This document shows positions 53,733-62,936 of a DNA stretch of 64,000 nt, piece after piece. The notes under the pieces were generated by a model. That model did no database searches and was not told the DNA's origin. It saw nothing but the letters and a program-made list of their open reading frames with translations. Both the position numbers and the translations under genes were made by a program. The DNA comes from Terrimonas ginsenosidimutans (GTDB taxonomy: Bacteria > Bacteroidota > Bacteroidia > Chitinophagales > Chitinophagaceae): contig NZ_JAKLTR010000003.1 in assembly GCF_022012415.1 (NCBI RefSeq), forward strand, positions 1 through 64,000. Reading direction: 5' to 3'. The stretch's first letter is position 1. Each line of letters opens with the position of its first letter.

Positions 53733-55634
53733 TCACTTGATCCCTGCCCGCTTTTTGAGTTCCGCTACGGTGATGCTGATCATGCGGCCAACAGGCTTTC
53801 CATTCCTGTAGCTGATCACGCGCATCAGGGAAGCGTCCTTTGGAACAGTCAGCGGTTGTTTGTATGATGGATAGAACTCATCCGGGTAAGAGTTGTCGAA
53901 ACTGTAATGTAATGTCAGTCCTTCGATTTCCGGGATCAATTCTACGGATACATTGGTTGAATCAACTTTCTTTACTTTGAGATCCGGGTCATACATGCTC
54001 GGTGCATATTTGATCTTCGCAACATCGAACCGCTTGAATTGAGCTTCGATTTTTGGAACGAGCGCGTTCCAGTTCTTTTTATCCTTCGGGCTCCATAACA
54101 CTTCCGATAAGGCAAATGCACGTGGCCAGATCATGTATTGAACCTGGCGGATATTGTAAACCTGTTCCGTCCAAAGATTTCCCTGTCCGCCTTTGATCCA
54201 TTTTGGATCCACACCTTCAGGCAGTGGGTCGAACTGGTATGTCTTTTTTAATCGAAGTGATGCATACACCGGCGGCTCCATGGTTACATCACTTTGCATA
54301 TAATCAAGATAAACGAATTCGGTAGGTGTCATTACAACTTCATGACCCTGTTTGGCAGCTTCAGCGCCATGCTGCATGTTCCGCCAGCTCATAACAGCAG
54401 CATTGGGCGCAAGGCCTCCCTGCAGGATCTCATCCCAGCCGATCATCTTTTTCCCTTTTCCATTTATGATCTTTTCCATGCGCTTGACAAAGTAGCTTTG
54501 CACTTCATCCAGGTTCGCCAGTTTTTCTTTTTGCATTAATGCTTTTATGGCATCAGATTTTTCCCAGAAGTTGCGCGCCGTTTCATCGCCGCCCATGTGT
54601 ATGTATTCAAAAGGAAAGAGCTGCGCGATCTCCGTAAACACTTTATCCATGAATTCATAAACCTTCTCATTTGCCGGACAAAGTGAGTTGTCGACTGTTC
54701 CGTAGAAATGACCGCCCGGAGGCCAGATCATGAATTGTTCACCGGAATTGACGACATAGGTGCCCGGAGTGCAGGTGAGTTCGGGATAGGCTGCAATGGC
54801 GGCCATGCTATGACCGGGCACATCTATTTCCGGAAGAATATTGATCTGTCTTTCTTTTGCATACTGAACGATCTCCCGGATATCATCCTGGGTATAAAAC
54901 CCGCCATAGTCGCGCGGTTCATCTGCTGCAGGGACCGAAAATCTTCCGAAGGTTCCGGTTTTATTTACGCGCCAGGCACCAACTTCCGTAAGCTTCGGCA
55001 GGCTTTTTATTTCAACGCGCCAGCCCTGGTCGTCGGTAAGATGCCAGTGAAGCACATTGAATTTATAGCGGGACATCTGATCGATGAACTTCTTCACCTC
55101 TTCTTTCGGAAAGAAATGGCGGGAAACATCAAGCATTAAACCTCTCCAGCCAAAACGAGGATGATCGCTGATCTTAACGACCGGGATCTCCCATTTTGCA
55201 GTGGCCGCTGATGCTGATTCAATTTCTTTCGGGAGTAATTGCAATAATGTCTGAATACCGTAGAAAATGCCGGAAGGATCTTTCGCTTTTAGCGAAACGT
55301 TATTTGCCGTTACTTCAAGCTGATACCCCTCTTTCGGAATACTGGCATCCCCGGTAAGCACGAGGGCGATGGTGTTTTTGTTTGACTGGTTCTGTGTCTG
55401 CAAACCGGTAGTGATCCTGAATCCTGTTGCCTGTTTCAAACGTGCCGCCAGCATATTCGCGATCGTATCAAGCGAAGGCGGTGCATGCAATACCTTTGTT
55501 GACGCATTCAAAACAAAGCTTCCAGAACCCTGCGTCACCGATACGGGTTCGGGAATAAGCGCGAGATCATTTTTCTGGGAGAAAACAAGGTTGCCAAGCG
55601 TAGCTGACAGTAAAACAAACAGTATCTTTTTCAT
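53733..55634 (-). CDS. GH20 beta-N-acetylhexosaminidase
   Basis: This 633-residue protein has a signal peptide (cleaved after GNLVFSQ), a GH20b domain (about 25-150, LALIPEPVSVTQGSGSF) and a GH20 catalytic barrel (about 155-505). Motifs: RFGWRGLMLDVSRHFF, WHLTDDQGWRVEI, EIDVPGHSMAA, and the catalytic pair in HMGGDETA (D350, E351). A C-terminal extension follows. It removes terminal GlcNAc or GalNAc from chitin fragments or glycans in the periplasm or outside. No SusCD pair is adjacent, so it acts as a stand-alone enzyme here. Confidence 0.95.
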   Translation of the reverse strand: MKKILFVLLSATLGNLVFSQKNDLALIPEPVSVTQGSGSFVLNASTKVLHAPPSLDTIANMLAARLKQATGFRITTGLQTQNQSNKNTIALVLTGDASIPKEGYQLEVTANNVSLKAKDPSGIFYGIQTLLQLLPKEIESASAATAKWEIPVVKISDHPRFGWRGLMLDVSRHFFPKEEVKKFIDQMSRYKFNVLHWHLTDDQGWRVEIKSLPKLTEVGAWRVNKTGTFGRFSVPAADEPRDYGGFYTQDDIREIVQYAKERQINILPEIDVPGHSMAAIAAYPELTCTPGTYVVNSGEQFMIWPPGGHFYGTVDNSLCPANEKVYEFMDKVFTEIAQLFPFEYIHMGGDETARNFWEKSDAIKALMQKEKLANLDEVQSYFVKRMEKIINGKGKKMIGWDEILQGGLAPNAAVMSWRNMQHGAEAAKQGHEVVMTPTEFVYLDYMQSDVTMEPPVYASLRLKKTYQFDPLPEGVDPKWIKGGQGNLWTEQVYNIRQVQYMIWPRAFALSEVLWSPKDKKNWNALVPKIEAQFKRFDVAKIKYAPSMYDPDLKVKKVDSTNVSVELIPEIEGLTLHYSFDNSYPDEFYPSYKQPLTVPKDASLMRVISYRNGKPVGRMISITVAELKKRAGIK

Positions 55635-55964
55635 ATTGAGATTAAGTGATCTAATTTATGTAAATGTAATGTCGTTTAGTGATCAAACCGCCCCGGTTGC
55701 CGAGACTTTATGACTGTCAACCGGAGGTCTTCTTTTCTATTAAGAGTTAGCTGTTAAGCCGGGGAAGGCCGCGAGGTATGCATCGGAGGGAATTTGATCG
55801 TTTATTGCCAATGAGCTGTTACTGAACACCGGTAGTATCAAAAGCGGACGGTTATATCGTTCGTATAAATAGATTTATGGCTGATAAACAATCGCTTATA
55901 GTTCTGGCATTTTCTTCGTAAATGATCCTGCGGAAGAGTGCATCCGATCATTAACTATCAATAT
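55635..55964. other. Divergent spacer between GH20 and ABC permease genes
   Basis: No gene and no strong hairpin are seen. There is no clear TTTG/TAnnTTTG pair for either gene. Confidence 0.4.
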
Positions 55965-58340
55965 ATGTTAAAGAATTATTTCAAAACAGCTTGGAGGAAT
56001 TTGGTTAAGAACAAATTCTATTCAGTTATTACCATAGCCGGGCTTACTGCGGGGCTTTGTGTCGGCATTATGATCTTATTATGGGTACAGGATGAAACGG
56101 GTTATGATGCATTCCATTCGAAAGCGGCGAACCTGTATAAGCTGGAGAACCGGGTGGGAACGGGCAGCAGCATTCAGATCTGGCAGAATACCGCGTCTCC
56201 CATCGGCAAGCTTGCTGCGGAGGAATTACCGGAAGTGAAAGGCTTTACGCGGGTTTGTTACAATTATTTCTATGATCAGTTTACAACCGGTGACCGGACC
56301 ATTTATCAAAAGGAAAGTTATTTTGTAGATCCATCGTTTTTCAGTTTGTTCGATTTCGGTCTGATCAAAGGAAATAAGGAAAACCCTTTTCCTGATAATC
56401 AATCAGTGGTATTAACTGCATCCGCAGCTAAGAAATACTTTGGCGACAGCGATCCGATCGGGAAGGTGATCACTTCGGAAGACACTACCCGGTTTACTGT
56501 CACCGGTGTCATCGCAGACTTTCCACATAACTCTGCTTTCAATTACGAAATGATGTTCCCGCTCTCTCTCTATGCAAGCAAACTGTATGGACCCGGGAAG
56601 AAGAACGGGATGACGCTTGATACAGATTTCAGCGATTATAATTACAATACTTTCCTGTTGCTTAGCCCGACAGTTTCGCTGACGGACCTTAGCACGAAGC
56701 TTCGCAATATCCATCTCCGGATCCGCCCGGAAGATACCGATGTAGCCTATCTGACATTGCCTGTGGCAAAAATGCATTTGTACAAATCGGATGGAACCGA
56801 TGCCGGGATGGAAACGGTCAGGATGTTCACGATCATCGCGGTGCTGATACTGGTGATAGCTTGCATCAACTATGTGAATCTTTCAACGGCACGCGCGATG
56901 CTCCGTTCGAAAGAAGTCAGTCTTCGCAAGATCATCGGTGCCGGTAAGATGCAGCTGTTTCTTCAGTTTGTACTGGAAACTGTCGTGTTATTCTTCATCG
57001 CGTCAGTAGCAGCGATCGCACTGATCCCGCTTTTATTGCCGGTGTTCAACAGTATAGCCGGAAAGCAGCTTCAGTTCGATATAGGAAACATGAATATGTG
57101 GATAGTGATCGGCGGATGTGTACTGGCAACGCTGCTGGTGTCAAGCATCTATCCTGCATTATTGTTGTCTTCTTTTGAACCATTGAAAGCATTGAAGGGG
57201 AAGGCTGCGTTACGCATCAATGACGTGGTATTCCGAAAGGCATTGGTGATCGTACAGTTCGCGTTTTCAGTGATCCTGATCGCGGGAACATTTGTGATCG
57301 GACGGCAGTTAAACTTTATTCGTTCAAAACAACTGGGATATGATAAAGAAAACGTGTTGTCCTTCAGCATGCGATATATGGGCAAGCACTATGATGCTGT
57401 GAAAGCAAACCTGTTGAAGCAGCCCGGTGTGGTGGATATAACCAGGTCAAACAATGAACAGATCGTTAGTTATAATGCACAGACGGGCAATAACGATTTT
57501 GACGGGAAACAGGTTGGGGAAACCCTGATGATCTATCCCGTACCGGTAGATAAAGATTATATCCCGTTCTTTAAAATTGACATGGCGGCAGGGAAGAACT
57601 TCTCTGGCCTTCCGGCGGATTCAATGCATTTTATATTAAATGAAACAGCGGTTCGCAATGCGCGGATCAAGGATCCGATCGGCAAAAGATTCAAGCTCTG
57701 GGATGTGGATGGGATAATTACCGGCGTGGTAAAAGATTTTCATTTTGCCTCCATGAGAAAAACGATCGAGCCGGTGATATTTTACTACAGGCCAAGTCAG
57801 TTCTACCGGATGCATATCAAAACTACAGGTAAGGACGCTGCAAGTGTTATTGCGGCAGCGGAAGTTGAATGGAAGAAGTATAACCCCCAATATCCATTTG
57901 AGTATACGTTCCTGGATGATACATTCAACCAGCTTTACCAAACGGAATCACGAACCGGCACCCTGTTCAATATTTTCGCGGGCATTGCCATTCTTATTTC
58001 CTGTTTGGGATTGCTTGGTTTGACCGCTTATACTGCGCAATTGCGGACCCGTGAGATCGGCGTACGGAAAGTACTGGGAGCTTCAGTGTCCGGTATGATC
58101 TTACTACTCGCTAAAGATTTTCTCCGCCTGGTATTGGTCGGCATCCTGGTCGCGATCCCTGTCGCGTGGTTTGTAATGAATAAATGGATGCAGGATTTCG
58201 CATACAGAACTGATCTGAGCTGGACGGTATTCCTTGTCTCCGGATTGCTGGCGGTATTGATCGCACTCGTGACGGTCAGTTTCCAGTCTGTAAAAGCTGC
58301 CCTGGTAAACCCGGTGAAGTCGCTGAAGCAGGCGGATTAG
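55965..58340 (+). CDS. MacB/FtsX-type ABC transporter permease
   Basis: This 791-residue protein begins MLKNYFKTAWRNLVKNKFYSVITIAGLTAGL, the classic opening of Bacteroidota permeases of this type. It has two halves, each with an N-terminal helix, a large periplasmic MacB-core domain and an FtsX block. The first FtsX block contains NYVNLSTARAMLRSKEVSLRKIIGAG; the second contains GLTAYTAQLRTREIGVRKVLGAS. Such proteins use the energy of a separate ATPase for mechanotransmission or efflux of lipids, peptides or drugs. No ATPase is adjacent. The ATG at 55965 is chosen over the GTG at 55938. Confidence 0.92.
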   Translation: MLKNYFKTAWRNLVKNKFYSVITIAGLTAGLCVGIMILLWVQDETGYDAFHSKAANLYKLENRVGTGSSIQIWQNTASPIGKLAAEELPEVKGFTRVCYNYFYDQFTTGDRTIYQKESYFVDPSFFSLFDFGLIKGNKENPFPDNQSVVLTASAAKKYFGDSDPIGKVITSEDTTRFTVTGVIADFPHNSAFNYEMMFPLSLYASKLYGPGKKNGMTLDTDFSDYNYNTFLLLSPTVSLTDLSTKLRNIHLRIRPEDTDVAYLTLPVAKMHLYKSDGTDAGMETVRMFTIIAVLILVIACINYVNLSTARAMLRSKEVSLRKIIGAGKMQLFLQFVLETVVLFFIASVAAIALIPLLLPVFNSIAGKQLQFDIGNMNMWIVIGGCVLATLLVSSIYPALLLSSFEPLKALKGKAALRINDVVFRKALVIVQFAFSVILIAGTFVIGRQLNFIRSKQLGYDKENVLSFSMRYMGKHYDAVKANLLKQPGVVDITRSNNEQIVSYNAQTGNNDFDGKQVGETLMIYPVPVDKDYIPFFKIDMAAGKNFSGLPADSMHFILNETAVRNARIKDPIGKRFKLWDVDGIITGVVKDFHFASMRKTIEPVIFYYRPSQFYRMHIKTTGKDAASVIAAAEVEWKKYNPQYPFEYTFLDDTFNQLYQTESRTGTLFNIFAGIAILISCLGLLGLTAYTAQLRTREIGVRKVLGASVSGMILLLAKDFLRLVLVGILVAIPVAWFVMNKWMQDFAYRTDLSWTVFLVSGLLAVLIALVTVSFQSVKAALVNPVKSLKQAD

Positions 58341-58353
58341 CAGTGTTTACTAA

Positions 58354-58430
58354 GTTTAATGGTTTAGCCGTTTAATAGTTCAATGGTTTAATAGTGCGAT
58401 CCGGCACTGTTAAACCATTGAACTATTAAA
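58354..58430. repeat. Inverted 8-nt word array between ABC permease and M48 genes
   Basis: Arm 1 reads GTTTAATG, GTTTAGCC, GTTTAATA, GTTCAATG, GTTTAATA. The inner 27 nt (58371-58397) pair with 58404-58430 with one mismatch and a 6-nt loop. It probably ends transcription of the permease gene. Confidence 0.82.
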
Positions 58431-58441
58431 TTTTTAGGCCG

Positions 58442-58472
58442 TTTGAATTTTCAGATCCGTTTTTTATCTTTG
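58442..58472 (+). promoter_or_regulatory. Promoter of the M48 peptidase gene
   Basis: TTTG (58442-58445), 19-nt spacer, TATCTTTG (58465-58472): perfect consensus. The ATG is 14 nt after the -7 box, so the leader is only a few nucleotides. Confidence 0.8.
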
Positions 58473-58486
58473 TCGCCACCACCACC

Positions 58487-59872
58487 ATGTATCGTAAACC
58501 TTATTTTAGTCGCCGCAGCTTTGCCTGCGTGCTGATTTACCAGCTACTTGTTTTTTCCGTAAACGCGCAGGATAATGCGATCTATTCTTTTCAGCAGGAT
58601 GATACACTTGTCAGGAAGGGCTATCTCGAACAGAGCCTGAAAAAGAAAGAAGATGTAATAAAGAATTCTGATAAGACGTTTGCTTCCGATTTTAAGAAAG
58701 TCTACCAGGAGCAATTTGAAGAGATCGCCGGTCTATGGAAAAGCGGTCGGGTTGTAACAGCGCCTGCTGTTCATCAGTATCTGCAATCCATCGTTCAAGA
58801 GATCATTTCCCGAAATCCACCACTGGCGAATATTGATGCACGGATCGTGTTTTCCCGCGACTGGTGGCCCAATGCCTACAGTATGGGCGATGGCAGTATT
58901 GCCGTAAATGCCGGTCTGTTTGTGTATTTCAATAATGAAGCGGAGCTCGCTTTTGTGATCTGTCACGAACTCGCGCACTACTATCTTGATCATTCAGGTA
59001 AAGCGATACGCAAATATGTGGAAACGATCAACAGCACGGCATACCAGTCCGAACTGAAAAGACTTTCCACCACAGAATTCCGGAAGAACACGCAGCTGGA
59101 TTCGTTATCACTCAATAATATCTTCAGCCGCCGTCGTCATATGCGGGCCAATGAAGCCGAGGCTGACAGGTTTGCATTTTCTTTATTGAAGAATACAAAA
59201 TTCAGCACGGAAGGTATCAGATCATGTTTACAATTGCTCGATAGTATTGACAATGCTACTTTGTTCCAACCGCTGAAACTGGAACAGGTATTTCATTTTA
59301 ATGAGTATCCTTTCCGGAAAAAATGGGTCCAAAAGGAATCGATGATCTTTAGCGAAATGGATCAGAAGGAAAGTGAAGACAAGAGAACGGACTCATTGAA
59401 AACACACCCTGATTGCCGGTTGCGGATCGAAATGCTGCAGGATTCCATTGCACAGACAGCAGGAGCCGGAACGTCATTTGTTGTAGATAGGAATATATTC
59501 CATAAACTGAAAACGGAGTTCCATTACGAGATTGCGGAGCAGTGTTATCGCGACGAACAACTCAGCCGGAACCTGTATTATAACCTGCTTTTATTGCAAT
59601 CGCCTCAATATAGAAGAACCGCCGTGTTTTCGATCGCCCGTTGCCTTAACCTGATCTATGACAAACAGAAAGATCATAAAGCAGGACTGGCGATAGAAAA
59701 AGAAACACCCGGATACCCCGCAGAATACAATTTACTTCTCCGGATGCTTGACCGGTTACGCCTGGAAGAGATCGCTAACATCAATTATCATTTCTGTTCT
59801 TATTACGCGGCAGAAATGAAAGATTACCCCGGCTTCGTTAAAGAAGGTCAGAAAGCACAGGTACGTAAATAA
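58487..59872 (+). CDS. Exported M48-family metallopeptidase
   Basis: This 461-residue protein has an N-terminal signal (cleaved after LLVFSVNAQ). The zinc motif HELAH (H160, E161, H164) and the third ligand Glu in RANEAEADRFAF (E223) define an M48 peptidase of the BepA/LoiP-like type without membrane helices. The C-terminal half (about 300-461) is helical, with TPR-like character. A role in outer-membrane protein quality control is likely by family. The gene after it follows at 28 nt and is probably co-transcribed. Confidence 0.9.
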   Translation: MYRKPYFSRRSFACVLIYQLLVFSVNAQDNAIYSFQQDDTLVRKGYLEQSLKKKEDVIKNSDKTFASDFKKVYQEQFEEIAGLWKSGRVVTAPAVHQYLQSIVQEIISRNPPLANIDARIVFSRDWWPNAYSMGDGSIAVNAGLFVYFNNEAELAFVICHELAHYYLDHSGKAIRKYVETINSTAYQSELKRLSTTEFRKNTQLDSLSLNNIFSRRRHMRANEAEADRFAFSLLKNTKFSTEGIRSCLQLLDSIDNATLFQPLKLEQVFHFNEYPFRKKWVQKESMIFSEMDQKESEDKRTDSLKTHPDCRLRIEMLQDSIAQTAGAGTSFVVDRNIFHKLKTEFHYEIAEQCYRDEQLSRNLYYNLLLLQSPQYRRTAVFSIARCLNLIYDKQKDHKAGLAIEKETPGYPAEYNLLLRMLDRLRLEEIANINYHFCSYYAAEMKDYPGFVKEGQKAQVRK

Positions 59873-59900
59873 ACCACCACAATAAACAAATCAAACAGAC

Positions 59901-61451
59901 ATGAGACAGATCCTGGTTGCCCTATGCCTTGCCATCACCGGCATTACGGCACTCAATGCACAAAAACTCTCGATCGAGAACGTTTACAAAATGACCCTTC
60001 GCAACTCTGATGCGATCAGAGAAGGAAGCGAAGTGAAAGGATACTACTTCTTTTATGTAAGCGACAAGATCGACAGAAAAACAAATGAATACACGCTTCA
60101 GATCACCGATAATAACCTGAAAAAACTAAAGGATATCAAATTCCAGGATTCAAAAGATGTGACGATCCTTGAATCCTCATTCAATGGAACCGACCTGATC
60201 TTTCTTTTCTATAACAGCGATGCGCGCACGTTCGAATACCAGGTATATGGTGCGGACGGGAAAAGAAAGTTCACGTACAACAGGGAGCTGAGTAAAAAGG
60301 AAAGGCGTTACCTGGAAACAACCTATCTCGCAATGGATGACGACGACCGCACAATGAAAGGTCTGTATCCTATCAATGGCGCCGGCTTTATTTCCAATAT
60401 GCCCAGCCGTGAGGAAAAGGACTATACTTTCCAGCTTGACTATTTCGGTACGGATAAAAGAAAGCAATGGACGTACATTCCGACAGTTGGGGCAAAGAAA
60501 TTTATTGGTGACTACCTTGGTACGTTCAACGATGTTGTGTATATGGAGGTTTTGAAGTTCGGAAGCATGATGGATAGCAAGCCGAACTCATTTCTCGTTG
60601 GTCTCGATCTTAAAACAGGAAAGCAATTGTTTGAGGTTTCTACAGAGGAGAAGGAATACAAATTCTACCCGGCGAGTATGTCCGTTATGAATGACGGCAA
60701 AGCTTATATCTATGGTGAATATTTTAGTCCAGACGGTAACATCGTCAAAGACAAATCACTTGGATTTGCTTTCTGGGGTGTTGATGAAAAAGGAAAAGTG
60801 CTGAGCGAGAAATATTGCGGATGGGGCCAGTCATTTGGAAAGTATCTTAGTGTGAGTTCCAAAGGAAAGATCGAAGATTTCGGATTCATGTATGTGCACA
60901 ATATGTTCCAGACTGCGGATGGATCCATCTTTGCGATCGGAGAGGGGTATCAGAAAACAGCCAGTGCGCTTGGTATCATTTCCCAGGTTGCGACAGCAGG
61001 CCGTGCAGGTATCAGCACCGTTAAAGTAAAAGTAACTGACATGATCCTCATCAAATTTGATAAGGATTTCAATGTAAAAGATGCAAAGATCTATGAGAAA
61101 AAACCGAATAAGGTGGAGCTGGCAAGCGGTATGGAATTCGTGAGTACTCCTTTGATCGGTAAGTTGCTGAAGTATACGTTTGGTGATTTTGATTACGCTT
61201 ATTCACAATTAAGTGCTGATGCAGAATCGTTCACTGTTTGCTATTCTGACTATGTAAAAGGAAAGGATTATAAAGGCGGAACGTTCAATTCGATCAGCTA
61301 TCATAATGGAAAGATCACTACTGACAAGATCAATACGAAATCTGACGCGTCACAAACATCGGTTCTTCCTGGCAAACAGGGGCAGGTGTTAGTCCTGGAT
61401 TACTATAAGAAGGCAAAGAAAATGGATGCGCATTTTGAGAAGATGAATTAG
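59901..61451 (+). CDS. Exported protein of unknown function, propeller-like
   Basis: This 516-residue protein has a signal peptide (cleaved after ITALNAQ). The mature part begins LSIENVYKMTLRNSDAIREGSEVKG split here as LRNSDAIREGSEVKGYYFF, followed by repeated strands (SDKIDRKTNEYTLQITDNN, SDARTFEYQVYGADG) that suggest a beta-propeller. It may belong to DUF6770, but that is an unsure recollection. No catalytic motif is seen. Co-transcription with the M48 peptidase suggests a shared envelope role. Confidence 0.6.
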   Translation: MRQILVALCLAITGITALNAQKLSIENVYKMTLRNSDAIREGSEVKGYYFFYVSDKIDRKTNEYTLQITDNNLKKLKDIKFQDSKDVTILESSFNGTDLIFLFYNSDARTFEYQVYGADGKRKFTYNRELSKKERRYLETTYLAMDDDDRTMKGLYPINGAGFISNMPSREEKDYTFQLDYFGTDKRKQWTYIPTVGAKKFIGDYLGTFNDVVYMEVLKFGSMMDSKPNSFLVGLDLKTGKQLFEVSTEEKEYKFYPASMSVMNDGKAYIYGEYFSPDGNIVKDKSLGFAFWGVDEKGKVLSEKYCGWGQSFGKYLSVSSKGKIEDFGFMYVHNMFQTADGSIFAIGEGYQKTASALGIISQVATAGRAGISTVKVKVTDMILIKFDKDFNVKDAKIYEKKPNKVELASGMEFVSTPLIGKLLKYTFGDFDYAYSQLSADAESFTVCYSDYVKGKDYKGGTFNSISYHNGKITTDKINTKSDASQTSVLPGKQGQVLVLDYYKKAKKMDAHFEKMN

Positions 61452-61454
61452 CGG

Positions 61455-61548
61455 ATACAAAGCCAAAAGCCCAAACTAAAAAAGCAAAAAATACAATCCG
61501 GTGTGTTTGTATTTTTTGCTTTTTTAGTTTGGGCTTTTGGCTTTGTAT
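61455..61548. terminator. Bidirectional terminator with perfect 42-bp arms
   Basis: 61455-61496 is the exact reverse complement of 61507-61548, with a 10-nt loop. The right arm ends at the stop codon of the minus-strand TPR gene. A6/T6 tracts lie within the stem. Confidence 0.9.
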
Positions 61549-62198
61549 TATCCCGGCATTCTCGAGATATACTTCTCAATCTGTTTGATCTGATCAACGA
61601 TCTGAGGAGTAGTTGGTTTCAGTGCTTTTGCTTTACGGAAGAAATCCTTGCTTGCGCGGAATTCCCTTTTATTCATCATGATGCTGCACATCTGCAGGTA
61701 GGCGGCAGCTTCATTTTCTTTATCAGGAAGACCCTTGCGGATCGCTCCGCGTATGTATGATTCAGCTTGTTTCAGGTCATTTTTTTGCATGGCGATCATT
61801 CCCATCTGAAGCATGCTGGCGCCTTCAGCTTCTTTCATTGGCATGCCGAGGTCGAGGCCTTTCTTCATCATTTTTTCTGCACCGTCAAAATCCTGCTTCA
61901 TCATCGCGATGTTTCCTTTCAGTGTGTAGTACACAGAGCGGATGGGCTTGTAAAGCAGGTTGGGGAACTGTATAGATGCCAGTACTTTTTCAGCGCCATC
62001 CATATCGCCGGTTTCCATGTATTCCTGGATCAGGCGTAGCGGTCCGAAGAAGAAATGTCCCAGAATCAGGATCAGTCCAACAAAATAAAGCGGGAATGCG
62101 GGCCAGAAGCCGGCTGCATAGTTAACATAGCCACCGAGTACGGCAAGCACGATGCCTATCCAGAGGCGATACTTGATCAAAAGGTTGTAAAACTTCAT
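61548..62198 (-). CDS. Membrane-anchored tetratricopeptide repeat protein
   Basis: This 216-residue protein has two N-terminal hydrophobic helices (about 10-30 and 33-55), then four TPR-like units (about 60-205; for example KGNIAMMKQDFDGAEKMMKKG and MGMIAMQKNDLKQAESYIRGA). It is probably a protein-protein scaffold at the inner membrane. TATCTTTG on the minus strand (62213-62206) lies 7 nt before the start. The -33 region is occupied by a 10-nt word array. Confidence 0.78.
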   Translation of the reverse strand: MKFYNLLIKYRLWIGIVLAVLGGYVNYAAGFWPAFPLYFVGLILILGHFFFGPLRLIQEYMETGDMDGAEKVLASIQFPNLLYKPIRSVYYTLKGNIAMMKQDFDGAEKMMKKGLDLGMPMKEAEGASMLQMGMIAMQKNDLKQAESYIRGAIRKGLPDKENEAAAYLQMCSIMMNKREFRASKDFFRKAKALKPTTPQIVDQIKQIEKYISRMPG

Positions 62199-62216
62199 AA
62201 GGCCGCAAAGATAATA

Positions 62217-62408
62217 CGCGAATGAACACCAATGGCCGCGAATAAGCGCGAATAGAGTCTGTTTGGTTGAAAGTCCTTCAGAATGGCCTGGTATGTATTT
62301 GTTTAACTATGTTGAATAGAATATAACTAATTCTATTTTAGTCTTTTAGGGTTCTTTAGCGGGCACTGGTGTTCCTTCGCGATTCGTGGCCATTAGTGTT
62401 CATTCGCG
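62217..62408. repeat. Inverted pair of 10-nt ATTCGCG-type arrays
   Basis: Arm 62217-62243 and arm 62382-62408 are 27 nt and match in reverse complement with two differences. The 138 nt between hold no gene. The right arm encodes the last residues and the stop codon of the VOC gene. Confidence 0.78.
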
Positions 62409-62851
62409 TCATTAATTTCGAGCCAATACCCATCAGGATCCCGGAACCAGATCTGTTTTACCCCGTCCGGACGGGTAGTGACGGCTGATTGGGTACCGGC
62501 CCAGTCTTCAAAAGGAACTTTATGGGCTTTCAGGCCAATGATGAAATCTTCGATGGATTGGACCGAAAAGCAGAGATGGGCGTTTTTATTGTGGGCTGTT
62601 GGCTGGGCAGCTCCGCTGATAATATGCAGCTGGCTTTTGGCACCGATGCTGAACCAGGCGTGGCGGCCATCATGGAATGGTTCTGGAATTGTATCCAGGC
62701 CGATCACCTGCTGGTAGAAACGGGTACTTTTTTCCAGGTCCACTACATAAATGGCGATATGATTGAGTTGGGGCATAGGCTTTTTTTGCTGAGCGTTTGC
62801 GTGGTTGAGGCAGGCAAGTAAGACCGCTATGATGTATGGAAGTCTTTTCAT
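62393..62851 (-). CDS. VOC/glyoxalase-family protein with signal peptide
   Basis: This 152-residue protein has an N-terminal signal (cleaved after NHANAQ), so it is probably periplasmic, unusual for this family. The VOC fold is clear: LNHIAIYVVDLEKSTRFYQQVIGL, the middle His (HLCFSV) and QIWFRDPDGYWLEIND with the metal Glu. Substrate unknown. The C-terminal residues ANEH and the stop come from a dispersed 10-nt word array. Confidence 0.85.
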   Translation of the reverse strand: MKRLPYIIAVLLACLNHANAQQKKPMPQLNHIAIYVVDLEKSTRFYQQVIGLDTIPEPFHDGRHAWFSIGAKSQLHIISGAAQPTAHNKNAHLCFSVQSIEDFIIGLKAHKVPFEDWAGTQSAVTTRPDGVKQIWFRDPDGYWLEINDANEH

Positions 62852-62882
62852 AGCACTAAAAGTATTTTAAAATATAAAAACG

Positions 62883-62922
62883 ACAATGGGCAACAGAACA
62901 TATTCGCTCTGTTGCCCATTGT
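62883..62922 (-). terminator. Terminator after the DinB-like gene
   Basis: Perfect 15-bp arms (62883-62897, 62908-62922) with a 10-nt loop. On the minus strand the stem is followed by CGTTTTTATATTTT. Confidence 0.88.
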
Positions 62923-62936
62923 TTAATGTTGACCGA

